From positions 79,282,784-79,346,783 of the forward strand of contig CM070910.1 of assembly GCA_036417435.1 (NCBI GenBank): a DNA stretch of 64,000 bases. The letters are read 5' to 3'. Below the pieces are notes generated by a model. It had not been told where the DNA came from, did no database searches, and saw only the letters and a program-made list of their open reading frames with translations. Position 1 is the first letter of the stretch; each line of letters opens with the position of its first letter. Both the position numbers and the translations under genes were made by a program. The DNA is from Inia geoffrensis (lineage: Eukaryota; Chordata; Mammalia; Artiodactyla; Iniidae). Of this stretch, positions 51,774-63,930 are shown in pieces.

Positions 51774-53508
51774 TTGAGTCCATTTGGTTGAGCAAGGAGT
51801 AGGTCTTGTCTAAAATATATTTGGCTTATGGAATGGTATCTGTCCTAATGTCAACCTCTGGTTCTATGCAGCCTCCCCACTCTCCTTTCCCCTTAAGCAA
51901 GCATAAGTTTCTTTTGTAAATGTGAGACTCTGTTGTGTTATGTAATGCAGTTCATGCGTAGCCGTGTTTACATTCCCGGTATTAGTGATAACTTATGATG
52001 TTTCTTTTTCTGTGTGTCTTATTTCACTTAGAATCATCGTAACTAAATCCACTCATTATGCTGCTACTCGTCTGTGGCCATTGATTTCATTGTTGAGTGA
52101 TATTCCTTTGTAGGGATGGACCACAGCTTCTATATCCATTTTTCTCTTTCTGGGCTATTGAAGTTGTACCATAGTCAAGGTTCCCGTACACAGAGCAGCC
52201 CCAAACTTTGGTGTGCCTCTGTCCTTTTCATTCAAATTTTCCGAATCTACAGCAATATAAGTGCAAGTGCCCTAGGCTCTCTAGCTTGGTTTTTTCTTTG
52301 TTCCAGGAAACACCATCCACTTCTCCAGAGTGGCTGTTGGCAATTTACATCCCGCCCATCAGCATAACAAGGCTGACGGTTCTGAATGGCCTGTCCTGCC
52401 ACTCTGGATTTTACACTTTTTTCGGACGGCCCTTTTCATCGGTGCGAAGTGAGACTTCATTGTAGTGCGGATTTCCATTGCAGGCTTGCTTGGTTGGCCA
52501 AAAAGGGCGTATGCGTTTTTTCCTGAATATATTCAGGAAAAAACGCATACGCCCTTTTTGGCCAAGTGCATCACTGTCGAACTGCTGCCTCTTTTCCTAC
52601 TCTTTCAGAGCAATTCTTATCTACCACCTGATATCTGGTTTCTGCAATTCTGTGTCGCGTTCAAGTCCTCTTCACAGCCTTCCTTCAATAAATTTTTGGA
52701 TAATAGGGGTCATTTGAACTCTGCAGGATTGTGAGTTACAGTGCCAAAAATCTCCTTTTCTCAACTCGCTTTCTTGTGAGCTGACCGCAAACCCGAATAA
52801 TTGCTTCAGGCCCTAATCTCGTTCCGGCATGGCACGCTGAGCCTTTGGTGAATTCTTCTTCCTGTAGGGAAATCATCGTTCAATGTGCCCGTCCCAACAC
52901 ATCGAGTTAGCCGCTCATTGGTTCTCCTTATTCCTGCTCATATTGCACAGAAATTGCAAACTGTGCCATACAAGAGGTCAAAGGCACTGACTCTCCAAGT
53001 GGGGAGAATGTTAATATCGCATCTGGAAAGGTGAACTCGAGTACCAGGGGGGCAAAATGGCGATGAATTTTAGAAATTTTGCCTGATCACTTCGTGGACC
53101 ATATTCTGGGTTTTTCATGCATATTTTAGCTGAAGGATAAATCCCTTAAACATGGAGATTTGGGACCCGTGGAATGGGAATCATGCACCATTACCTCAAA
53201 GGGTCTGCATTCCCTCACCAATAGTATCAGCCCCAAGTGTCCAGCCTTATCTCTCCCACACCTGTGGATGTAGAGGTGGTAAATCCAAGATTTCTCACAA
53301 GCCCTCAAGGACTTATTTAAGAATTTCTCTCTATTTCACAGTCCTTGTGCTTTCTTTTTCAAATTTATTTTTATAAGGGGATTTAGCTTATTTACACTGC
53401 TGTGTGTATGCTGCTGTACACAAGTGATTTTCTTATGGAGACCTATAAATGTATGGGTTTTAAATTTCTTCACATTCAGGTATATTCCTAGGTTTTGAAT
53501 ACGGGTTG
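51774..53508 (+). repeat. Monomer U30, class B
   Basis: 1735 bp. Palindrome 52494-52565, perfect over 72 bp. The tail keeps gaactcgagtaccagg, an ancestral-like feature also found in U32-U34. Confidence 0.95.
52494..52565. mobile_element. Perfect 72-bp palindrome in U30
   Basis: Checked base by base: both 36-base arms are exact reverse complements with no spacer. The first flanking base pair outside (g and g) does not pair, which fixes the ends at 52494 and 52565. Confidence 0.9.
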
Positions 53509-55243
53509 TTGAGTCGATTTGGTTGAGCGAGGAGTAGGTCTTGTCTAATATATATTTGGCTTATGGAATGGTATCTGCCCTAATGTCAATCTCTGGTTTT
53601 ATGCAGCCTCCCCACTCTCCTTTGACCTTAAGCAAGCATAAATTTCTTTTGTAAATGTGAGACTCTGTTGTGTTTTGAAATGCAGTTCATGCGTAGTCGT
53701 GTTTCCATTCCCGGTATTAGTGATATCTTATGATGTTTCTTTTTCTGTGTGACTTATTTCACTTAGAATCATCGTAACTAAATCCACTCATTATGCTGCT
53801 ACTGGTCTGTGGCCATTGATTCCATTGTTGAGTGATATTCCATTGTAGGAATGTACCACAACTTCTATATCCATTTTTCTCTTTCTGGGCTATTGAAGTT
53901 GTATCATAGTCAAGGTTCCCGTACACAGAGCAGCCCCAAACTTTGGTGTGGCTCTGTCCTTTTCATTCAAATTTTCCGAATCTATAGCACCATAAGTGGA
54001 AGTGCCCTAGGCTCTCTAGCTTGGTTTTTTCTTTGTTCCAGGAAACACCATCCATTTCTCCAGAGTGGCTGTTGGCAATTTACATCCCGCCCATCAGCAT
54101 AACAAGGCTTCCGGTTCTCCATGGCCTGTCCTGCCTCTCTGGATTTTACATTTTTTTCGGGGGGCCTTTTTGATCGGTGGGAAGTGAGACTTCCTTGTAG
54201 TGTGGATTTCCATTACAGGCTTGCTTGGTTGGCAAAAAGGGCGTATGCGTTTTTTCCTGAATATATTCAGGAAAAAACGCATACGCCCTTTTTGGCCAAG
54301 TGCATCACTGTCGAACTGCTGCCTCTTTTCCTACGCTTTCAGAACAATTCTTATCTACCACCTGATATCTGGTTTCTGCAATTCTGTGTCGCGTTTAAGT
54401 CCTCTTCACAGCCTTCCTTCAATAAATTTTTGGATGATAGGGGTCATTTGGAACTCCGCAGGATTGTGAGTTACAGAGCCAAAAATCTCCTTTTCTCAAT
54501 TCGCTTTCTTGTGAGCTGACCGCAAACCCGAAGAATTGCTTCAGGCCCTAATCTCGTTCCAGTATGGCACGCTTAGCCTTTGGTGAATTCTTCTTCCTGT
54601 AGGGAAATCAGAGTTCATTGTGCCCGTCCAAAGACATCGAGTTAGCCGCTCATTGGTTCTCCTTATTCCTGTTCATCTTCCACGGAGATTGCAAACTGTG
54701 CCAAACAAGAGGTCAAAGGCACTGACTCTCCAAGTGGGGAGGATGTTAATATCGCATTTGGAACGGCAAACTCCAGTATCACAGGATGAAAATGGCGATG
54801 GGTTTTAGAAATTTTGCCTGATCACTTCGTGGACCATATTCTGGCTTTTCCATGCATATTTTAGCTGAAGGATAAATCCCTTAAACGTGGAGATTTGGGA
54901 CCCGTGGAATGGGAACCATGCACCATTACCTCAAAGGGTCTGCATTCCCTCACCAATAGTATCAGCCCCAAGTGTCCAGTCTTATCTCTCCCACAGCTGT
55001 GGATGTAGAGGTGGTAAATCCAAGATTCCTCACAAGCCCTGAAGGACTTATTTAAGAATTTCTCTCTATTTCAGAGTCCTTGTGTTTTCTTTTTCAAATT
55101 TATTTTTATAAACGGATTTAGCTTATTTACACTGCTTTTTGTACGCTGCTGTACACAAATGATTTTCTTATGGAGACCTATAAATGTATGGGTTTTAAGT
55201 TTATTCATAGTCAGGTATATTCCTAGGTATTGAATACGGGGTG
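53509..55243 (+). repeat. Monomer U31, class B
   Basis: 1735 bp. Palindrome 54229-54299, one base short in the left arm (ttggcaaaaaggg). The tail has the private change gctttttgtacgctg. Confidence 0.95.
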
Positions 55244-56977
55244 TTGAGTCCATTTGGTAGATCAAGGAGTAGGTCTTGTCTAATATATATTTGGCTTATG
55301 GAATGGTATCTGTCCTAATGTCAACCTCCGGTTCTATGCAGCCTCCCCACTCTCCTTTCCCCTTAAGCAAGCATAAGTTTCTTTTGTAAATGTGAGACTC
55401 TGTGGTGTTTTGTAATGCAGTTCATGGGTAGTCGTGTTTCCATTCCCGGTATTAGTGATATCTTATGATGTTTCTTTTTCTGTGTGACTTATTTCACTTA
55501 GAATCATCGTAACTAAATCCACTCATTATGCTGCTACTGGTCTGTGGCCATTGATTTCATTGTTGAGTGATATTCCATTGTAGGGATGTACCATAACTTC
55601 TATATCCATTTTTCTCTTTCTGGGCTATTGAAGTTGTACCATAGTCAAGGTTCCCGTACACAGAGTAGCCCCAAACTTTGGAGTGGCTCTGTCTTTTTCA
55701 TTTAAATTTTCCAAATCTATAGCACCATAAATGGAAGTGCCCTAGGCTCTCTAGCTTGGTTTTTTCTTTGTTCCAGGAAACACCATTCACTTCTCCAGAG
55801 TGGCTGTTGGCAATTTCCATCCCGCCCATCAGCATAACAAGGCTGCCGGTTCTCCATGGCCTGTCCTGCCTCTCTGGATTTTACATTTTTTTCGGAGGGC
55901 CCTTTTGATCGGTGGGAAGTGAGACTTCCTTGTAGTGCGGATTTCCTTTGCAGGCTTGCTTGGTTGGCCAAAAAGGGCGTATGCGTTTTTTCCTGAATAT
56001 ATTCAGGAAAAACCCATACGCCCTTTTTGGCCAAGTGCATCACTGTCGAACTGCTGCCTCTTTTCCTACGATTTCAGAGCAATTCTTATCTACCACCTGA
56101 TATCTGTTTTCTGCACTTCTGTGTCGTGTTCAAGTTCTCTTCACAGTCTTCCTTCAATAAATTTTTGGATGATAGGGGTCATTAGGAACTCCGCAGGATT
56201 GTGAGTTACAGTGCCAAAAATCTCCTTTTCTCAACTCGCTTTCTTGTGAGCTGACCGCAAACCCGAATAATTGCTTCAGGCCCTAATCTCGTTCCGGCAT
56301 GGCACGCTGAGCCTTTGGTGAATTCTTCTTCCTGTAGGGAAATCATCGTTCAATGTGCCCGTCCAAACACTTCGAGTTAGCCGCTCACTGGTTCTCCTTA
56401 TTCCTGCTCATCTTCCACAGAAATTGCAAACTGTGCCAAACAAGAGGTCAAAGGAACTGACTCTCCAAGTGGGGAGAATGTTAATATCGCATCTGGAAAG
56501 GCGAACTCGAGTACCAGGGGGGGAAAATGGCGATGAATTTTAGAAATTTTGCCTGATCACTTCGTGGACCATATTCTGGGTTTTCCATGCATGTTTTAGC
56601 TGAAGGATAAATCCCTTAAACGTGGAGATTTGGGACCCGTGGAATGGGAATCATGCACCAGTACCTCAAAGGGTCTGCATTCCCTCACCAATAATATCAG
56701 CCCCAAATGTCCAGCCTTATCTCTCCCAAGCTGTGGATGTAGAGGTGGTCAATCCAAGATTTCTCACAAGCCCTCAAGGACTTATTTAAGAATTTCTCTC
56801 TATTTCACAGTCCTTGTGCTTTCTTTTTCAAATTTATTTTTATAAGAGGATTTAGCTTATTTACACTGCTGTGTGTATGCTGTTGTACACAAGTGATTTT
56901 CTTATGGAGACCTATAAATGTATGGGTTTTAAGTTTCTTCACAGTCAGGTATATTCCTAGGTTTTGAATACGGGTTG
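55244..56977 (+). repeat. Monomer U32, class B
   Basis: 1734 bp. Palindrome 55964-56034, right arm aaaacccatacg (one base lost, one changed). The tail has gaactcgagtaccagg followed by a G run. Confidence 0.95.
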
Positions 56978-58712
56978 TTGAGGCGATTTGGTTGAGCGAG
57001 GAGTAGGTCTTATCTAATATATATTTGGCTTATGTAATGGTATCTGTCCTAATGTCAATCTCTGGTTTTATGCAGCCTCCCCACTCCCCTTTGACCTTAA
57101 GCAAGCATAAATTTCTTTTGTAAATGTGAGACTCTGTTGTGTTTTGAAATGCAGTTCATGCGTAGCCGTGTTTCCATTTCCGTAATTAGTGATATCTTAT
57201 GATGTTTCTTTTTCTGTGTGACTTATTTCACTTAGAATCATCGTAACTAAATCCACTCATTATGCTGCTACTGGTCTGTGGCCATTGATTTCATTGTTGA
57301 GTGATATTCCATTGTAGCGATGTACCACAACTTCTATACCCAGTTTTCTCTTTCTGGGCTATTGAAGTTGTACCATAGTCAAGGTTCCCATACACAGAGC
57401 AGCCCCAAACTTAGGTGTGGCTCTGTCTTTTTCATTTAAATTTTCCGAATCTATAGCACCATAAGTGGAAGTGCCCTAGGCTCTCTAGCTTGGTTTTTTC
57501 TTTGTTCCAGGAAACACCATCCACTTCTCCAGAGTGGCTGTTGGCAATTTACATCCCGCCCATCAGCATAACAAGGCTGCCGGTTCTCCATGGCCTGTCC
57601 TGCCTCTCTGGATTTTACATTTATTTCGGAGGTCCCTTTTGATCGGTGGGAAGTGAGACTTCCTTTTAGTGCGGATTTCCATTGCAGGCTTGCTTGGTTG
57701 GCCAAAAAGGGCGTATGCGTTTTTTCCTGAATATATTCAGGAAAAAACGCATACGCCCTTTTTGGCCAAGTGCATCACTGTCGAACTGCTGCCTCTTTTC
57801 CTTAGATTTCAGAGCAATTCTTATCTACCACCTGATATCTGTTTTCTGCAATTGTGTGTCGTGTTCAAGTCCTCTTCACAGTCTTCCTTCAATAAATTTT
57901 TGGATGATAGGGGTCATTTGGAACTCCGCAGGATTGTGAGTTACAGTGCCAAAAATCTCCTTTTCTCAACTCGCTTTCTTGTGAGCTGACCGCAAACCCG
58001 AATAATTGCTTCAGGCCCTAATCTCGTGCCGGCATGTCACACTGAGCCTTTGGTGAATTCTTCTTCCTGTAGGGAAATCATCGTTCAGTGTGCCCGTCCA
58101 AACACATTGAGTTAGCCGCTCATTGGTTCTCCTTATTCCTGCTCTTCTTCCACAGAAATTGCAAACTGTGCCAAACAAGAGGTCAAAGGCACTGACTCTC
58201 CAAGTGGGGAGAATGTTAATATCGCATCTGGAAAGGCGAACTCGAGTACCAGGGGGGGAAAATGGCGATGAATTTTAGAAATTTTGCCTGATCACTTCGT
58301 GGACCATATTCTGGGTTTTCCATGCATATTTTAGCTGAAGGATAAATCCCTTAAACGTGGAGATTTGGGACCCGTGGAATGGGAATCATGCACCATTACC
58401 TCAAAGGGTCTGCATTCCCTCACCAATAATATCAGCCCCAAATGTCCAGCCTTATCTCTCCCAAGCTGTGGATGTAGAGGTGGTCAATCCAAGATTTCTC
58501 ACAAGCCCTCAAGGACTTATTTAAGAATTTCTCTCTATTTCACAGTCCTTCTGCTTTCTTTTTCAAATTTATTTTTATAAGAGGATTTAGCTTATTTACA
58601 CTGCTGTGTGTATGCTGTTGTACACAAGTGATTTTCTTATGGAGACCTATAAATGTATGGGTTTTAAGTTTCTTCACTGTCAGGTATATTCCTAGGTTTT
58701 GAATACGGGTTG
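56978..58712 (+). repeat. Monomer U33, class B
   Basis: 1735 bp. Palindrome 57698-57769, perfect over 72 bp. Close to U34; both have cggaggtcccttttgatc before the palindrome and ggtggtcaatccaag in the tail. Confidence 0.95.
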
Positions 58713-60447
58713 TTGAGGCGATTTGGTTGAGCGAGGAGTAGGTCTTGTCTAATATATATTTGGCTTATGTAATGGTACCTGTCCTAATGTCAATCTCTGG
58801 TTTTATGCAGCCTCCCCACTCTCCTTTGACCTTAAGCAAGCATAAATTTCTTTTGTAAATGTGAGACTCTGTTGTGTTTTGAAATGCAGTTCATGCGTAG
58901 TCGTGTTTCCATTTCCGGTATTAGTGATATCTTATGATGTTTCTTTTTCTGTGTGACTTATTTCACTTAGAATCATCGTAACTAAATCCACTCATTATGC
59001 TGCTACTGGTCTGTGGCCATTGATTTCATTGTTGAGTGATATTCCATTGTAGGGATGTACCACAACTTCTATATCCAGTTTTCTCTTTCTGGGCTATTGA
59101 AGTTGTACCATAGTCAAGGTTCCCGTACACAGAGCAGCCCCAAACTTTGGTGTGGCTCTGTCTTTTTCATTTAAATTTTCCGAATCTATAGCACCATAAG
59201 TGGAAGTGCCCTAGGCTCTCTAGCTTGGTTTTTTCTTTGTTCCAGGAAACACCATCCACTTCTCCAGAGTGGCTGTTGGCAATTTACATCCCGCCCATCA
59301 GCATAACAAGGCTGCCGGTTCTCCATGGCCTGTCCTGCCTCTCTGGATTTTACATTTATTTCGGAGGTCCCTTTTGATCGGTGGGAAGTGAGACTTCCTT
59401 GTAGTGCGGATTTCCATTGCAGGCTTGCTTGGTTGGCCAAAAAGGGCGTATGCGTTTTTTCCTGAATATATTCAGGAAAAAACGCATATGCCCTTTTTGG
59501 CCAAGTGCATCACTGTCGAACTGCTGCCTCTTTTCCTACGATTTCAGAGCAATTCTTATCTACCACCTGATATCTGTTTTCTGCAATTCTGTGTCGTGTT
59601 CAAGTCCTCTTCACAGTCTTCCTTCAATAAATTTTTGGATGATGGGGTCATTTGGAACTCCGCAAGATTGTGAGTTACAGTGCCAAAAATCTCCTTTTCT
59701 CAACTCGCTTTCTTGTGAGCTGACCGCAAACCCGAATAATTGCTTCAGGCCCTAATCTCGTTCCGGCATGGCACGCTGAGCCTTTGGTGAATTCTTCTTC
59801 CTGTAAGGAAATCATCGTTCAGTGTGCCCGTCCAAACACATTGAGTTAGCCGCTCATTGGTTCTCCTTATTCCTGCTCATCTTCCACAGAAATTGCAAAC
59901 TGTGCAAAACAAGAGGTCAAAGGCACTGACTCTCCAAGTGGGGAGAATGTTAATATCGCATCTGGAAAGGCGAACTCGAGTACCAGGGGGGGAAAATGGC
60001 GATGAATTTTAGAAATTTTGCCTGATCACTTCGTGGACCATATTTTGAGTTTTCCATGCATATTTTAGCTGAAGGATAAATCCCTTAAACGTGGAAATTT
60101 GGGACCCGTGAAATGGGAATCATGCACCATTACCTCAGAGGGTCTGCATTCCCTCACCAATAGTATCAGCCCCAAGTGTCCAGCCTTATCTCTCCCACAG
60201 CTGTGGATGTAGAGGTGGTCAATCCAAGATTTCTCGCAAGCCCTCAAGGACTTATTTAAGAATTTCTCTCTATTTCACAGTCCTTGTGCTTTCTTTTTCA
60301 AATTTATTTTTATAAGGGGATTTAGCTTATTTACACTGCTGTGTGTATGCTGCTGTACACAAGTGATTTTCTTATGGAGACCTATAAATGTATGGGTTTT
60401 AAGTTTCTTCACAGTCAGGTATATTCCTAGGTTTTGAATACGGGGTG
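58713..60447 (+). repeat. Monomer U34, last class B unit
   Basis: 1735 bp. Palindrome 59433-59504 (one mismatch, cgcatatgccc). The 10-bp B deletion is still present near 60155. Confidence 0.95.
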
Positions 60448-62184
60448 TTGAGTCCATTAGGTTGAGCGAGGTGTAGGTCTTGCCTAATATATATTTGGCT
60501 TATGGAATGGTATCTGCCCTAATGTCAATCTCTGGTTTTATGCAGCCTCCCCACTCTCCTTTCCCCTTAAACAAGCATAAGTTTCTTTTGTAAATGTGAG
60601 ACTCTGTTGTGTTTTGTAATACAGTTCATGCGTAGCCATGTTTACAATCCTGGAATTAGTGATATCTTATGATGGTTTTTTTTCTGTGTGACTTATTTCA
60701 CTTAGAATCATCGTACGTAAATCCACTCATTATGCTGCTACTGACCTGATGCAATTGATTTCATTGTTCTGTGATATTCCATTGTAGGTATGTACCACAA
60801 CTTCTGTATCCATTTTTCTCTTTCTCATCTACTGAAGTTGTTCCATAGTCAAGATTCCCGTAAACAGAGCAGCCCCAAGTTTTGGTGTGGCTGTGTCTTT
60901 TTCATTTAAATTTTCCGAATCTATAGCACCATAAGTGGAAGTGCCCTAGGCTCTCTAGCTTGTTTTTTTATTTGTTTCAGGAAACACCATCCACTTCTCC
61001 AGAGTGGCTGTTGGCAATTTACATCCCAGCCATCAGCATAACAGGGCTGCCGGTTCTCCCTGGTCTGTCCTGCTCGTCTGGGTTTTACACTTTTTTCGGA
61101 CGGCCCTTTTGAGCGGTGGTAAGTGACACTTCATTGTAGTGTGGATTTCAGTTGCAGGCTTGTTTGGTTTTCCAAAAAGGGCGTATGCCTTTTTTCCTGA
61201 ATATATTCAGGAAAAAACGCACATGCACTTTTTGGCCAAGTGTATCATTGTCGAAGTTCTGCTTTTCCTATTTTTTCAGAGCAATTCCTATTTACCACCT
61301 GAAAACTTTTTCCTGCAATTCTGTCGCGTGTTCAGTTCCTCTTCACAGCCTTACTTCAGTATATTTTTGGATGATAGGGTTCATTTGTTACTCTGCATGT
61401 TTGTGAAGTACAGTGTTTTTAAGTTTTTTTCTCAACTAGCTTTCTCGTGATCTTACCACAATACAGCAGAATTGCTTCAGACCCTAATCTGGTTTCGGCA
61501 TGGCATGCTGTGCCTTTGGTGAATTCTTCTTCCTGGTTGGAAATCAGAGTTCAATGTGCCCGTTCAAACACAGAGTTAGTTGCTCATTTGTTCTCCCTAT
61601 TCCTGTTCACCTTCAGAAGAAATTGCGAAGTTTGCCAAACAGGAGGTTAAACATTGTCTCTCATAATGTGGAGAGAGATAGTAAAGCTTATGGAAAGGGG
61701 ATCCCGAGTAACAGGGGGCAACAACAGAGATGAGTGTTAGAAAATTTGCTCGATCACTTGTTTGACCACAATTTGGGTTTCTCATACATATTTTAACTGA
61801 AGGATGAATCCCTTAAACCTGGAGATTTGAAAGCCATGGAATGGGGACCATGCACTATTCCATCAAAGGGTCTTCATTCGCTCATGAAACCTCACCAATC
61901 CTATCAGCCCCAAGTGTCCGGCCTTGTATCTCCCCCAGCTGTGTATGTAGAGAGAAATCCAGGTTTCATCACAAGCCCTGAATGAAAGATTTAAGAATTT
62001 TTCTCTATTTCACTGTTTTTGTGTTTTGCTTTTGCAATTTATTTTTATAACAGGATATAGCTAATTTTCACTGCTGTGTTTGTGCCGCTGTACACACACA
62101 TGATTCTATTACAGCGACCTACAAATACATGGGTTTTAAGTTTCTTCGTGGTCAGGTATATTCCTAGGCAGTGAATACAGGGTG
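60448..62184 (+). repeat. Monomer U35, diverged right-side unit
   Basis: 1737 bp. The head is B-like to about 60640, then divergence rises. Palindrome 61168-61239 with several mismatches. The 10-bp B deletion is absent (ctcatgaaacctcaccaatc near 61880) and there is no A insertion, so it is ancestral at both sites. Confidence 0.93.
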
Positions 62185-63930
62185 TCAAGTCCATTTCGTT
62201 GAGCAAGGTGTAGGTCTTGTCTAGTATATATTTGGCTTATGGAATGGTATCTGTACTAATTTCAACCTCTGCTCTTATACAGCCTCCAAACTCACCTTTT
62301 CCATTAAGCAACCTTAAGTTTCTTTGGTAAATGTGAGACTCTATTGTGTTTTGTCATACAGTTCATGTGTAGCCGTGTTTATATTCCGGTGTTAGTGATA
62401 ACTTATGATGTTTCTTTTTCTGTGTGACTTATTTCACTTAGAATCATCGTACCTAAACCACTTATTATGCTGCTACGGGCCTGGTGACATTAATTTCATT
62501 GCTGAGTAATATTCTATTATACTTAAGTACCACAACTTCTATATCTATTTTTTCTCTTTCTGGGCTATTGAAATTGTACAATAGTCGAGGTTCTTGTAAA
62601 CAGGGCAGCCCCAAACTTTGGGGTGGCTGTGTCTTTTTCAGTTGAATTTTCCTAATCTGTAGGACCATAAGTGGAAGTGCCTTCGGTTCTGTAGCTTGGT
62701 TTTTTATATGTTTCAGAAAACACCGTATACTTTTCCCGAGTGGCTGTTCGCAATTTACATCCCACCCAACAGCATAAAAAGGCTGCCTGTTCTCCACTTT
62801 CTGTCCTGCCTCTCTGGATTTTACAATTTTTTTCAGACAGCTCTTTTGAGCATTGGGACGTGAGACTTCATTGTAGTGCGGATTTCCATTGCAGGCTTTC
62901 TTGGTTGGCCAAAAAGGGTGTATGCATATTTTCCTGAATATAATCAGGAAAAAATGCATACGCTCTTTTTGGCCATGTGCATCACTGTTGAAGTTGTGCC
63001 TCTTTCCCTATGCTTTAAATGTAATTCCAATCTATCACTTGAAATCGCTTTCCTGCAATTCTCCCTCGCTTTCAAGTCTTCTTCACATCCTTACTTCAAT
63101 ATATTTCTGGATGATAGCAGTCATTTGTAACTCTGCTGTTCTGTGAATTACAGTTCCTCTGAGCTCCTTTTTTCAGCTCCCTTTCTTGTGAGCTGACTGA
63201 AAAACTGCAAGATTGCTTCAATCCATATTCTTGTTTTCAGGCGACTTGCTGAGCCTTTGGTTAATACTTCTTCCTCATGTGAAATGAGAGTGAAATGTCC
63301 CCATCAAAGCCCTTACGGCTAATTTAATTGTTTCTCCCTCTTCCCATTCATCCTGTGTACTAATTGCAGACTGTGCAAAACAGAAAATTAAAGGCATTGA
63401 CTATGCAAGTGGTGTGATTGTTAGTAAAGCGGCTGGAAGGTCGATCCTGTGAGCCAGTAGAGGAAAAATGAGGTGCGTTTTAGAAACCTTTCCCAATCAC
63501 ATGGTATACCATCTGTTAGGTTTCTCATGCATGGTTTCGCTGTAAGAAGATTCCCTTAAACCTGGAGTGTTGTGACCCACGGAATGAGTAGCTTTAAGTA
63601 TTGTATTAGAGGTTCGGCATTTGCTCACCAAAGCTAACCAATCCTCACAGCCCCATGTGTCCAGCCTTATGTCTTATCCAGCTATGGGTTTATATGTGAT
63701 CAATCCACTTTGCATCACAGCCCCTGAATCAATTTTGTACGAGTGTTTCTCTCTTTCTTTGTCTCTGTGTTTTGTTTTTAAAATTTATTTTTATAATGGT
63801 GTTTAGCTGATTATCACTGCTGTGTTTGTGCCACTCTGCACACACTTGAGTCCCTTATGGAGATATATCAATACATAGGTTTTAAGATTCCTACTACTCA
63901 CATATATTCCTCTGTGGTGAATAGGGTGTG
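62185..63930 (+). repeat. Monomer U36, strongly diverged unit
   Basis: 1746 bp, ancestral at both indels. Palindrome 62905-62976. Both arms carry atgcat where other units have atgcgt/acgcat. The 164-residue frame on the minus strand at 62465-62959 is an accident of this unit and has no family resemblance. Confidence 0.92.
62905..62976. mobile_element. Palindrome in U36 with matched arm change
   Basis: The left arm gtatgcatattttcctg and right arm caggaaaaaatgcatac both replace the CG of atgcgt/acgcat with CA/TG in a way that keeps pairing. Other steps of the stem are mismatched, so it is an aged copy. Confidence 0.75.

Larger units (their letters stand above)
34800..60447. repeat. Class B satellite domain (most of U20, U21-U34)
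   Basis: Fourteen complete units of 1734-1736 bp plus most of U20. All carry ctcaccaatagtatc or a close form, where ancestral and A units have ctcaccaaacctcaccaat, a 10-bp deletion between direct repeats. All also have agtgccaaaaatctcc or a close form after the palindrome. The palindrome lacks the A insertion and is perfect over 72 bp in several units. Confidence 0.93.

Noticed and set aside
62465..62959. Longest frame, 164 residues on the minus strand
   Set aside because: It exists only in diverged unit U36. Aligned units have stops or frameshifts, and it runs through the palindrome and antisense L1.
788..63806. About 130 short open frames of 60-164 residues on both strands
   Set aside because: They recur at the same offset in nearly every monomer, overlap each other in several frames, cross the palindrome and L1 fossil, and show no recognisable domain. 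Repetition, not coding selection, explains them.
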